The notes below the pieces were generated by a model. It did no database searches and had not been told where the DNA came from. It saw only the letters and a program-made list of their open reading frames with translations. Of a stretch of 64,000 nt of DNA, positions 27,126 through 35,421 are shown one piece after another. Numbering within the stretch: position 1 is the first letter of the stretch; every line of letters starts with the position of its first letter. The translations under genes and the position numbers were made by a program. The stretch is from contig CAVPBI010000010.1 of the NCBI GenBank assembly GCA_963701735.1, forward strand, positions 310,001 through 374,000. Direction: 5' to 3'. This stretch comes from CAWABB01 sp963701735. Its GTDB lineage: Bacteria; Bacteroidota; Ignavibacteria; UBA10030; UBA6906.

Positions 27126-28762
27126 ACAGTCAGGATCTGATGCTCGAATGACGCGATGTCGAGCTCAGACATCAGCCAGCGGACCAGCTCGGGTCCGTAC
27201 TTGTTCATGAAGGTCACGATCGAAAGCGTGCGCTCCTGAAGGCTGCCATCGGGAAGCAGGCCGTTCACCGCGCGTTCGAGCTGGCGGACGGCGACTTCGT
27301 TGCGCTTTGCCTGTGCGGCGTGCGCTTTGTCCTTCAGGCCCGACAGATTCCCTTCCGTCTTCGACTTGACGGTTTCCAGCACGGAGAGCAATGTCGGGTC
27401 GACTTCCCTGATCCCGAACCGCAGCTCGTTGAGCGCTTCCTGCATCCGCTGCGCGGCCAGGCCGAACATCGAGTCCACGTTCACTTCTGAGATCTGCCCC
27501 ACGACGCGCGCGATCAGGCGCGCATGATCGTCGAAGAAGTCTGCGAGCTGGAGGTCGTACTTCTCCATGGCTCTTCGCAGCCTGTCCTCTACGAACGACG
27601 CGCTGGCGCGCGGGTAGACCACGGGTGCGACGACGCCGAAATGCTGGTACACGGGGGCAAGCTGGGCGTGGTACGCGACCTCGGACGGACCGGCGACATA
27701 GGCAACCGTGGGGAGCAGGAGATCCTGCATGATCGGCCGAAGCACCACGTTGGGGCTGAGCTGTTCCGGCGTCTCCCGCGCGATGTTCAGGAGCTCGTCC
27801 CTGCTCAGGAAATGTCTGGTCCCTCGCAGCGAGAAGTCCGTTTCGCGCGGCTCGATCAGATAGCGGCCGCCCTTGTGGAACAGGAAGAGATTCAGCGATT
27901 TCGGCTTGACCTGCGCGTGGTACAGCTGCTCGAGTTCTGCGCTGCGGGAAATGACGAGCTGCGATGTGGCGGGAAACTCCTCGATCTCTTTCGTGAAGAG
28001 CGGGGAGAGCTGCCGCTTGAGGCGAGGATCGTTCGGCGACAGGAAGACGAGACCGTGGTCCTCGAACAGGAAGTTCATCCAGGCCGCGAATGCCTTGAGG
28101 AATGTCTGTCCCTCCCGGTAGCAACCCCGCAGGGTGGCAAGGAGGGACTCCTTGAATTCTGAGGGAACCAGGTCTGCTTCGAGGCGGGCGAACGCCGTCG
28201 AGAGCGACGAGTCAAACACGAGCTCTCCCACCGGGCCCGGGTTGCGCTCCGGAAGGCTCCCTCCGGGCAGGTACTCGACCCTGGCCACGTGCTGATCGGC
28301 ATCGAGAACCGCTGTGGTATTCATTTCGGCGAAGTCGTGATCCTCGCCTTCGAGCCAGAACACGGGAACAAAATCGCAATCGGGGAACTGCGCCTTCAGC
28401 TGCAGGGCGAGCTTGACGGCCGTGACCGTCTTCAGGACCGTGTACATCGGGCCTCCGAAGAGCCCGACCTGTTGCCCGGTGACGACCGCAAATGTCGTGG
28501 GTTTCGCGAGAAGTGCGATATGTTCAAAAGTCCGCGCCGGAGAGCCGAAAGCAGTGTTCTGCTCCCGAAGAACCTCCAGCAGGACGGACCGGTCCGCTGC
28601 GTCGGACCCCCGGAGCCGGATCACTTCCGCGAAATCTTCGCTATCCCTGTACCCCCTGGCGAACAGGGGTCGGACGCGCTGGAACGCGTCGATGTAATCC
28701 AGGAAAAGGTCGGAGAAACCGCCGGCAGCCGGCGGCAGAAGACGGTAGGCGATGGATTCCAT
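27122..28762 (-). CDS. bshC: Bacillithiol biosynthesis protein BshC (putative cysteine ligase)
   Basis: BshC is the enzyme assigned to adding cysteine to glucosaminyl-malate, the last step of bacillithiol synthesis. The 546-residue protein shows the family stretches FAVVTGQQVGLFGGPMYTVLKTVTAVKLA, FVPVFWLEGEDHDFAEMN, FLFHKGGRYLIEPRE, PNVVLRPIMQDLLLPTVAYVAGPSE and YPRASASFVE. The frame is open far upstream, but ATG 28762 (MESIAYRLLPP) gives the usual N-terminus and lies 36 bases downstream of a good promoter. bshA and bshB are not in the window. It implies a bacillithiol-type thiol pool, which fits Bacteroidota-like lineages. Confidence 0.93.
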   Translation of the reverse strand: MESIAYRLLPPAAGGFSDLFLDYIDAFQRVRPLFARGYRDSEDFAEVIRLRGSDAADRSVLLEVLREQNTAFGSPARTFEHIALLAKPTTFAVVTGQQVGLFGGPMYTVLKTVTAVKLALQLKAQFPDCDFVPVFWLEGEDHDFAEMNTTAVLDADQHVARVEYLPGGSLPERNPGPVGELVFDSSLSTAFARLEADLVPSEFKESLLATLRGCYREGQTFLKAFAAWMNFLFEDHGLVFLSPNDPRLKRQLSPLFTKEIEEFPATSQLVISRSAELEQLYHAQVKPKSLNLFLFHKGGRYLIEPRETDFSLRGTRHFLSRDELLNIARETPEQLSPNVVLRPIMQDLLLPTVAYVAGPSEVAYHAQLAPVYQHFGVVAPVVYPRASASFVEDRLRRAMEKYDLQLADFFDDHARLIARVVGQISEVNVDSMFGLAAQRMQEALNELRFGIREVDPTLLSVLETVKSKTEGNLSGLKDKAHAAQAKRNEVAVRQLERAVNGLLPDGSLQERTLSIVTFMNKYGPELVRWLMSELDIASFEHQILTV

Positions 28763-28797
28763 TCGGCTCGGACGAGAGGATGACGTGATGGCGGAGC

Positions 28798-28826
28798 AAT
28801 ATAGGAGAATGACGGAGGAGATGCAA
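28798..28826 (-). promoter_or_regulatory. Promoter of bshC
   Basis: Read on the minus strand: TTGCAT (28826-28821), 17 bases, TATATT (28803-28798). Transcription should start near 28791, about 29 bases before the bshC ATG. Confidence 0.7.
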
Positions 28827-28848
28827 CGAGCGCCTCCCAAAAAAACCG

Positions 28849-28877
28849 TTGCTTTCCTCTCCAATCTTTTGTAGGTT
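28849..28877 (+). promoter_or_regulatory. Possible promoter of the respiratory operon
   Basis: TTGCTT (28849-28854), 17 bases, TAGGTT (28872-28877). The -10 box is weaker than at other promoters here. It points away from the bshC promoter and would give a leader of about 140 bases before actA. Confidence 0.4.
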
Positions 28878-28915
28878 CGGTTACAACGTCGCGCGTAACA
28901 CCCTGTGGCATCAGC

Positions 28916-28934
28916 GTTTGTGACCTCCACAAAC
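28916..28934. promoter_or_regulatory. Inverted repeat in the actA leader
   Basis: GTTTGTG (28916-28922), five bases, CACAAAC (28928-28934): a perfect 7-bp inverted repeat about 90 bases upstream of actA and about 30 bases downstream of the predicted start of transcription. Size and symmetry suit a dimeric repressor site; a small RNA hairpin is the alternative. Confidence 0.4.
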
Positions 28935-29024
28935 TCGTTCTTGCAGCCAGGCTCTACCCCACGAACCTCCGGCACGCGCCGCCGGCTCACGTGAACTTTT
29001 CCGCAGAGTGAACATTCCCGGCTC

Positions 29025-29597
29025 ATGATTACGAAATCCGGTCTCGAGTATATCCTCAAGATCCGACTGCCGCTCGTTGCCTTCGTCGCGGTCGCATCCA
29101 TGGTCGTCACCTATTTTCTCTCCCGCGCGGAACGGGACGGCATCGGCTACGCGCCGGTCCAGCCGGTGGCGTTCTCCCACAGGCTCCACGCCGGCACAAT
29201 GCAGATCGACTGCAAGTACTGCCATACGGGGGTGGCGGTCTCATCGCACGCGACCGTACCGCCGGTCGCCACGTGCATGAACTGCCACACGGTGGCGCGC
29301 AAGAACCGGCCCGAGATCATCAAACTGACCCGGTATTATGAAGAGGGCGTGGCCATTCCGTGGAAGCGGATCCACAAGGTGCCCGATTACGCCTACTTCA
29401 ACCACAGCGCCCACGTGAACCGGGGGATCGACTGCGCCAGATGCCACGGCGACGTGGCGTCGATGGAGGTCGTGTCACAGGTGTCGGAGTTCACGATGTC
29501 CGCATGCCTCCGGTGCCACCGCAGCGCTCCGGAACTTCTGGCTGACGTCCCGGGCATCAAAAAGGGACCCGAGCATTGCAGTACATGCCACCGCTAA
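29025..29597 (+). CDS. actA: Alternative complex III subunit A, pentaheme cytochrome c
   Basis: ActA is the multiheme subunit that passes electrons from the quinol:cytochrome c oxidoreductase core to the oxidase. The 190-residue protein has one N-terminal transmembrane anchor (LPLVAFVAVASMVVTYFL) and five CxxCH motifs: CKYCH, CMNCH, CARCH, CLRCH and CSTCH. Distal heme ligands are likely among the histidines in FSHRLHAG and FNHSAHV. It opens a 15 kb respiratory operon. The long leader upstream (bases 28878-29024) holds the inverted repeat but no gene. Confidence 0.92.
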   Translation: MITKSGLEYILKIRLPLVAFVAVASMVVTYFLSRAERDGIGYAPVQPVAFSHRLHAGTMQIDCKYCHTGVAVSSHATVPPVATCMNCHTVARKNRPEIIKLTRYYEEGVAIPWKRIHKVPDYAYFNHSAHVNRGIDCARCHGDVASMEVVSQVSEFTMSACLRCHRSAPELLADVPGIKKGPEHCSTCHR

Positions 29598-29610
29598 GAG
29601 CAGGGATCAG

Positions 29611-29820
29611 ATGACCACGCACGATCACACGACGTCCGGACGCCGCTCATTCTTCGCACGGCTCCTCGCCGGGGCCGGCGCTCTGGCGGCCGCCGTCGGA
29701 ACCACCTGGGGAAGGTCTTCGTCCCGGGCTTCCGATGCCCGCTCGACCACCGGACTCCAGGTCAGGGTACACCCCGATGCCGTTCCTCGCACATCAGAAC
29801 AGAGCACGACACATGGCTGA
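29611..29820 (+). CDS. Small twin-arginine signal protein in the act operon
   Basis: A 69-residue protein with a Tat-type signal: a twin arginine in GRRSFFARLL followed by a hydrophobic AGAGALAAAVGTT stretch, then a short polar tail (LQVRVHPDAVPRTSE). It has no cysteine, so it is not a truncated Rieske protein or cytochrome. Its ATG is 13 bases after actA and its stop overlaps the actB ATG by 8 bases, so translation is coupled and a role in complex assembly or as a small subunit is plausible. I do not recognise a named family. Confidence 0.6.
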   Translation: MTTHDHTTSGRRSFFARLLAGAGALAAAVGTTWGRSSSRASDARSTTGLQVRVHPDAVPRTSEQSTTHG

Positions 29821-32800
29821 CGCAGAGAACCTGCAGCGGACCGACGAGCCGGGCTACTGGAGAAGCCTTCGCGAACTGTATGACGGCGGCGCCGTCCGGG
29901 AGCAGAAGGCGCACGAGTTCATGGCGGGAGTGACGGACTCGTTTGACCTGAACCAGCTTCCGACGATGTCGCGCCAGCGCTTCCTGGCACTGCTCAGCGC
30001 TTCTGCCGCCTTTGCGGCGGCCGGGTGCACGAATTACCGCGACAAGGGAGAGATCGTCCCCTATACAAGAAACCCCGAAGAGATCGTTCCCGGGGTCGCG
30101 AATCTCTACGCCTCAACGTGTACGGGGTGCTCGCAGCAGTGCGGCATCCTCGTGAAGACCCGCGAAGGGCGCCCGATCAAAATCGACGGAAATCCGGAGC
30201 ATCCCATCAGCCAGGGGAAGATCTGCGCAAGCGGGCAGGCGTCCATCCTCAACCTGTACGACCCCCAGCGGCTGCGCCGCCCGATGTTCGGCCCGCGGTC
30301 AGGGAAGATCGGCGACACCGCATGGGACGACGCGGACGCAGCAATCGCCGGGCAGCTGGCGAGCTGCGTCGAGGCATCACGCGAGATTGCGGTCGTCACG
30401 CGCGCCCTGTGCTCCCCGACGGCCCGCGCCGTCGTCGCGGACTTCCAGCAGACGTACCCGACGGCCCGCGTCTATTCCTACGAGCTGTTCCACGACGGGC
30501 CGCGCGACCGCGCCTGGACCCGGTGTTACGGCGAAGGACCCCGGCCGACCATCCGATGGGACAAAGCGGACGTCATCCTCGCGCTGGAGTCCGACTTCCT
30601 CGGGACGGAAGGGTGGACGATCGAGCAGATCCGGCAGTTCGCATCGCGCAGGGACGTAATGGCCGACGCAGCCTTCAACCGCGTCTACTGCGTCGAGGGA
30701 GGGGTAAGCCTCACCGGTTCGAACGCGGACTACCGTCTCCGCCTCCGGCCCGACGCCCAGCTGGAGTTCGTCCTGTCCCTGATCCATGAGCTGTCGCTCG
30801 GGCGGGGCGCGGTGGAGCCCGACGCTGCGCTTGCGACCGCGCTGCGCGGACGCTCTCTCAAGGATTTCGCCGCGAAGCGCGGCCTGGACTCCAGGGTGAT
30901 CGACCATCTCGTCGACGATCTGGCCGCCTCCCGCGGGCGCGCCCTGGTCCATGCCGGATCGGCGCTCCCGGAAGACGTCCACGTAGCAGTGAATTACCTC
31001 AACGACCTGCTCGGCACCGCGGCTCTCTACGATTGGTCCGCCGCGAGGCCCCAGCCCCCCGTCTCGACGAAAGAGGAGTGGAAGACCCTGGTCGCCCGGA
31101 TGAAGGACGGCACGGTCGGGCTCGTCGTCCACGTCGACGCAAACCCCGTCTATCATCTCCCGACGTTGCTGGGGTACGCCGACGCCCTGAAAAGCGTTCC
31201 CATGGCAGTCAGCCTGGCGGAATCGGAAGACGAGACAGGCCAGCTGTGCACGTACATCCTGCCCATCAACAACCAGCTCGAGAGCTGGGGCGACTACAAC
31301 CCCCAGCCGGGAGTCCACTCGTTCCAGCAGCCGGTGATCGCTCCGCTCTACGAAACCCGGCAGAAGGAGGCGGTCCTCCTCCGGTGGACGGCGCCAGACA
31401 CCGCATACGTGGAATCGATCTACGCGGACTACCTGAAGAAGCGGTGGGAAGCGGCTCATGGTCAATCCGGGTCGGCCGTCGCGTTCTCCAGATTCTGGCC
31501 ATCGCTTCTGCACGACGGCATCCTCGTTCTTCCCGCAACCGCAACCGCACCCCGGGGGTTCAAGCCGGAGTCGGCGGCGAGCCTCGCCGCCCTGCCGCCC
31601 GACACGGGATTCACGGTCAGCCTGCAGAGGAGCCACTACATCGGGGACGGACGATTCGCGAACAACGGCTGGCTCCTTGAGGTCCCCGATCCCATCACGA
31701 AGATCGTCTGGGACAACTACGCGTCAATCTCGCCCGCGTCGGCTTCGGCCCTCGCTCTGGAGTCAGGCGACCACGTCGAGATTGCACTCCCGTACGGAAA
31801 GACGAAGGTCCCGGTGTTTGTCCAGCCCGGACAGGCCGACAACCATCTCTCCATCGCGCTGGGGTACGGGCGCTGGAACGCCGGCCCGATAGGGAACGGC
31901 GTCGGGGTTGCGGTGGGAAGCCTGCTGTCAGGCACGACCCTCGAAGGTGCGCTGCACCTGGCCGGCGCGACCCTGACCCGGGCGGAAGGGCGGACCGAGC
32001 TGGTCTCCACGCAGGAGCATCACGCGCTCGACGATGCGCTCGTGGCGGAGGCGCACAAGAAGCGGAAGATCATCCGCGAAGGGACCCTGCAGCACTATCG
32101 CGACGATCCCGAATTCATCCATCGCGACAGGCACGAGCTGTTCAGCATCAGCAAGGAGGTCGCGTACAACGGCCTCAAGTGGGCGATGTCGATCGACCTG
32201 AACAAGTGCGTCGGATGCAACGCCTGCGTCGCCGCATGCGACGTCGAGAACAACATTCCGGTCGTGGGCAAAGAGCAGGTCGGGAAGGGGCGGGAGATGC
32301 AGTGGATCCGGATCGACCGCTACTACGCGGGGTCCGCGGAGGATCCGGAGCTCAGCCACCAGCCGATGCTGTGCCAGCACTGCGACAACGCTCCGTGCGA
32401 GAACGTCTGCCCGGTCGTGGCGACCACGCATAGCCCGGACGGCCTGAACCAGATGACCTACAACCGGTGCGTGGGGACGAAGTACTGCTCGAACAACTGC
32501 CCGTACAAGGTCCGCAGGTTCAACTTCTTCAACTGGCGCGACCACCTGGCAGACGGCTACTACGAGCAGGAGTCCGTCGCGCTCCTGCACAATCCGGACG
32601 TGACCGTGCGTTCCCGGGGCGTCATGGAGAAGTGCACGTTCTGCGTCCAGCGGATCATGGAAGCCCGGCAGCTCGCCGCCGAGCAGGGGAGGCCCATGAC
32701 GGGCACCGACGTCACCACCGCCTGCCAGCAGGCATGCCCGGCACAGGCCATCGTGTTCGGAGACATGAACGATCCCGGGTCGGCGGTGTCGCAGCACCGA

Positions 32801-32902
32801 TCCCATCTGCTTGGATACCACGTGATCGACTGGGTCAACGCGCGGCCGAACGTGACCTATATCGCGCGTCTGCGCAATACCCATCCGGAGAGCCACTCGT
32901 GA
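29813..32902 (+). CDS. actB: Alternative complex III subunit B, molybdopterin-oxidoreductase-like/ferredoxin protein
   Basis: A 1029-residue periplasmic subunit. The N-terminal half is a molybdopterin-oxidoreductase-like domain that in the family lacks the cofactor; the C-terminal part from about residue 799 holds four ferredoxin-type clusters (CVGCNACVAAC, CQHCDNAPCENVC, CVGTKYCSNNC, CTFC with CQQAC). A Tat-like region SRQRFLALLSASAAFAAAGC has Arg-Gln-Arg rather than a strict twin arginine and ends in a lipobox-like cysteine. A full C-x2-C-x3-C-x27-C motif starts at Cys103. ATG 29813 (MADAENLQRTDEPGYW) overlaps the small Tat gene. The stop overlaps actC (GTGA). Confidence 0.93.
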   Translation: MADAENLQRTDEPGYWRSLRELYDGGAVREQKAHEFMAGVTDSFDLNQLPTMSRQRFLALLSASAAFAAAGCTNYRDKGEIVPYTRNPEEIVPGVANLYASTCTGCSQQCGILVKTREGRPIKIDGNPEHPISQGKICASGQASILNLYDPQRLRRPMFGPRSGKIGDTAWDDADAAIAGQLASCVEASREIAVVTRALCSPTARAVVADFQQTYPTARVYSYELFHDGPRDRAWTRCYGEGPRPTIRWDKADVILALESDFLGTEGWTIEQIRQFASRRDVMADAAFNRVYCVEGGVSLTGSNADYRLRLRPDAQLEFVLSLIHELSLGRGAVEPDAALATALRGRSLKDFAAKRGLDSRVIDHLVDDLAASRGRALVHAGSALPEDVHVAVNYLNDLLGTAALYDWSAARPQPPVSTKEEWKTLVARMKDGTVGLVVHVDANPVYHLPTLLGYADALKSVPMAVSLAESEDETGQLCTYILPINNQLESWGDYNPQPGVHSFQQPVIAPLYETRQKEAVLLRWTAPDTAYVESIYADYLKKRWEAAHGQSGSAVAFSRFWPSLLHDGILVLPATATAPRGFKPESAASLAALPPDTGFTVSLQRSHYIGDGRFANNGWLLEVPDPITKIVWDNYASISPASASALALESGDHVEIALPYGKTKVPVFVQPGQADNHLSIALGYGRWNAGPIGNGVGVAVGSLLSGTTLEGALHLAGATLTRAEGRTELVSTQEHHALDDALVAEAHKKRKIIREGTLQHYRDDPEFIHRDRHELFSISKEVAYNGLKWAMSIDLNKCVGCNACVAACDVENNIPVVGKEQVGKGREMQWIRIDRYYAGSAEDPELSHQPMLCQHCDNAPCENVCPVVATTHSPDGLNQMTYNRCVGTKYCSNNCPYKVRRFNFFNWRDHLADGYYEQESVALLHNPDVTVRSRGVMEKCTFCVQRIMEARQLAAEQGRPMTGTDVTTACQQACPAQAIVFGDMNDPGSAVSQHRSHLLGYHVIDWVNARPNVTYIARLRNTHPESHS

Positions 32903-34266
32903 GTACTGCGACTGTGGAGTACACACGCGAGATGCCGGTCGTCGAGGGCCGCCCCACGGCGGCATCGATCGAGGCGGTCATCGCAGCACCGATCGACAGC
33001 TTCCCGTCCCGCACGTGGTGGATCGGCCTCGCGATCACGGGCACCATGCTCGGCGTCGGAGCCTTCTGTATCGCCATGACCCTGTACGAGGGGCTCGGGC
33101 TCTGGGGCGTGAACCAGCCTGTCGGCTGGGGCTTCGACATCGTGAACTTCGTGTTCTGGGTCGGCATCGGTCACGCGGGCACGCTCATCTCGGCCATCCT
33201 GTTCCTGTTGAGGCAACGGTGGAGAACCGGCATCGCGCGGTTCGCGGAAGCGATGACGATCTTCGCGGTCATGTGCGCCGGCCTGTTCCCGCTGTTGCAC
33301 ACGGGACGCCAGTGGTTGCCCCTGTATCTGATGCCGTACCCGAACCAGCACTCGCTCTGGGTGAACTTCACGTCTCCGCTCCTCTGGGACGTGTTTGCCG
33401 TGTCGACGTACTTCACGGTCTCGTTCGTCTTCTGGTACGTCGGGCTCATCCCGGATTTCGCGACGTTGCGCGACCGCACGACGCATCCCTGGAAGAAGAT
33501 CGCATACTCGGTCTTCAGCCTGGGATGGCGCCACTCGAACCGTCACTGGCAGCACTACGAACGGTCGTACCTCATTCTGGCCGGGTTCGCGACGCCGCTC
33601 GTGCTGTCCGTTCATACCATCGTGAGCTTCGATTTCGCGGTCTCGGTGATCCCGGGCTGGCACACCACGATCTTCCCGCCCTACTTCGTGGCCGGCGCCG
33701 TCTTCTCCGGCTTCGCGATGGTGCAGAACGTGCTGATCGTCGTGCGGCAGGCGTTCAAGCTGAAGCACATCATCACCCTGGATCATCTCGAGAAGATGAA
33801 CAAGGTGATGATCGTGACAGGAAGCATGGTCGGCTATGCATACGCGATGGAGTTCTTCATTGCGTGGTACAGCGGCAACCAGTTCGAATCGTTCGTGTTC
33901 ATCAATCGCGCTCTGGGCCCGTACGCCTGGGCCTACTGGATCATGGTGTCGTGCAACGTCATCTTCCCGCAGCTCTTCTGGTTCCGTTCGGTCCGGAGGT
34001 CGATCCCGGCGATGTTCGCGATCGGCATCCTGGTCAACGTCGGGATGTGGTTCGAGCGGTTTGTGATCGTCGTGACCTCGACATCGCGCGATTTCCTCCC
34101 GTCGAGCTGGGGGCACTACGTTCCGACGATGTACGACCTGGGCATCCTGCTCGGCAGCTTCGGGCTGTTCTTTACACTCATCCTTCTCTTTGTCCGGGTG
34201 CTCCCCGTGGTATCGATCTCCGAAGTCAAGGCGGTGGTCGAGGGAGCCCAGCCGACTCATCATTGA
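32899..34266 (+). CDS. actC: Alternative complex III subunit C, NrfD-like quinol-binding membrane protein
   Basis: A 455-residue integral membrane protein of the NrfD/PsrC family with about ten helices, expected to oxidise menaquinol and to take part in proton movement. Typical stretches are WGVNQPVGWGFDIVNFVFWVGIGHAGTLISAILFLLRQ, FPLLHTGRQWLPLYLMPYPNQ, SVHTIVSFDFAVSVIPGWHTTIFPPYFVAGA and YEFFIAWY-like AMEFFIAWYSGN. The start is a GTG at 32899 that overlaps the actB stop by four bases. actC and actF are the two core membrane subunits of the complex. Confidence 0.94.
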   Translation: MSTATVEYTREMPVVEGRPTAASIEAVIAAPIDSFPSRTWWIGLAITGTMLGVGAFCIAMTLYEGLGLWGVNQPVGWGFDIVNFVFWVGIGHAGTLISAILFLLRQRWRTGIARFAEAMTIFAVMCAGLFPLLHTGRQWLPLYLMPYPNQHSLWVNFTSPLLWDVFAVSTYFTVSFVFWYVGLIPDFATLRDRTTHPWKKIAYSVFSLGWRHSNRHWQHYERSYLILAGFATPLVLSVHTIVSFDFAVSVIPGWHTTIFPPYFVAGAVFSGFAMVQNVLIVVRQAFKLKHIITLDHLEKMNKVMIVTGSMVGYAYAMEFFIAWYSGNQFESFVFINRALGPYAWAYWIMVSCNVIFPQLFWFRSVRRSIPAMFAIGILVNVGMWFERFVIVVTSTSRDFLPSSWGHYVPTMYDLGILLGSFGLFFTLILLFVRVLPVVSISEVKAVVEGAQPTHH

Positions 34267-34270
34267 TATC

Positions 34271-34897
34271 ATGACGACCACACAACAGGGTCCTCTGTAC
34301 GCGATCACGGCGCTGTTCGACACGCCGGACGCGATTCTGCATGCCGCGAAGGCGACGCGGGAGGCCGGGTACACCAGCTTCGACGTGAACACGCCGTACC
34401 CGGTGCACGGGATGGATCCGGCAATGGGGCTCCGGCCCACCAGGCTGGGGGTGTTTGCCCTGGTCTTCGGATTGCTCGGGGCCGTGTCCGCCGTCGGATT
34501 CATGACGTGGGTGACGCTCGTCGATTACCCTCTGGTCATCGGCGGGAAACCGTTCTGGTCATGGCCGGCGTTCGTGCCCGTGGCCTTCGAGGTCACCGTG
34601 CTGCTGGCGTCCGTGCTGACCGTCCTCACGATGATCGTGCTCTATTTCAAGTTCCCCAACACGGCGCATCCGCTGCTGGACACGCCGTACATGAAGCGTG
34701 TGTCGTCAGACCGGTTCGGCCTCGCCATACAGGCGTCTGACCCGATGTTCGACGAGCGGGCTGTCCGCGAGTTCCTCGGGTCCCTGGGCTCCGCCGACGT
34801 TGCGGCCGTACACTACGACCCGGTAGAGCACAGGCACTCCGGCCGAAGCTCTTCGAGCCGCGGTTCATCGGCCTGTTGCTGGGTGTCGTCCTCGTGA
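34271..34897 (+). CDS. actD: Alternative complex III subunit D (DUF3341)
   Basis: A membrane subunit with an N-terminal soluble domain (LYAITALFDTPDAILHAAKATREAGYTSFDVNTPYPVHGMD), two transmembrane helices around VFALVFGLLGAVSAVGFMTWV and FEVTVLLASVLTVLTMIVLYF, and a C-terminal domain ending AVREFLGSLGSADVAAV. As written the frame reads nonsense after HYDPVEH to the stop at 34897. One extra base in the CCC at 34819-34821 would end it at TAG 34824-34826 with 184 residues, the normal size. ATG 34271 follows actC by four bases. Confidence 0.85.
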   Translation: MTTTQQGPLYAITALFDTPDAILHAAKATREAGYTSFDVNTPYPVHGMDPAMGLRPTRLGVFALVFGLLGAVSAVGFMTWVTLVDYPLVIGGKPFWSWPAFVPVAFEVTVLLASVLTVLTMIVLYFKFPNTAHPLLDTPYMKRVSSDRFGLAIQASDPMFDERAVREFLGSLGSADVAAVHYDPVEHRHSGRSSSSRGSSACCWVSSS

Positions 34898-35421
34898 CCG
34901 CCGGGGCAACCTACCTGATGCTGAACGTCGTGCTGTACCTTCCGCCGTTCGACTGGATGATGAACCAGCCGAAGCTGAAGCCCCAGAAACCGAGCGCCCT
35001 GTTCGCCGACGGCATCGGGATGCGTGCGCCGGTCCCCGGGACCGTGGCGCGCGGGTTCCTTCCGTACGCGTATGCCGGACAGCCGGACAGCGCTGGAAAG
35101 TACCTGGCGAACCCCCTCCCGGCATCCGACGCGGTCGTAACCCGCGGACGGCAGAAGTTCATGACGTTCTGCAGTCCGTGCCATGGCAACTTCGGGAGGG
35201 GAGACAGCAGGCTGGCGGGTCAGTTCCCCAACCCTCCGACATTGCACTCGGACAAGGTGCGGGAATGGCCGGACGGCACCATCTATCATGTGATCACCGA
35301 GGGACAGAACGTGATGCCCTCCTACGCCTCCCAGATCGCGCGCGATGACCGGTGGGCGATCATCCACTACATCCGTGTGTTGCAGCGGGCACACAACGCA
35401 CAGGAGGCCGACCTGCGATGA
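34876..35421 (+). CDS. actE: Alternative complex III subunit E, monoheme cytochrome c (start unresolved)
   Basis: A membrane-anchored cytochrome c with one hydrophobic helix (LLGVVLVTAGATYLMLNVVLYL), the ActE-typical DGIGMRAPVPGTVARG stretch, the heme motif CSPCH and a likely axial Met in NVMPSYASQI. The only start codon in frame is TTG 34876, inside the helix. Coding-like sequence in this frame (RPKLFEPRFIG) extends upstream with no start codon back to at least 34741. So either the true start is lost to an error, or actD and actE are naturally fused and the join is broken. The stop overlaps actF (ATGA at 35418-35421). Confidence 0.82.
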   Translation: MLGVVLVTAGATYLMLNVVLYLPPFDWMMNQPKLKPQKPSALFADGIGMRAPVPGTVARGFLPYAYAGQPDSAGKYLANPLPASDAVVTRGRQKFMTFCSPCHGNFGRGDSRLAGQFPNPPTLHSDKVREWPDGTIYHVITEGQNVMPSYASQIARDDRWAIIHYIRVLQRAHNAQEADLR

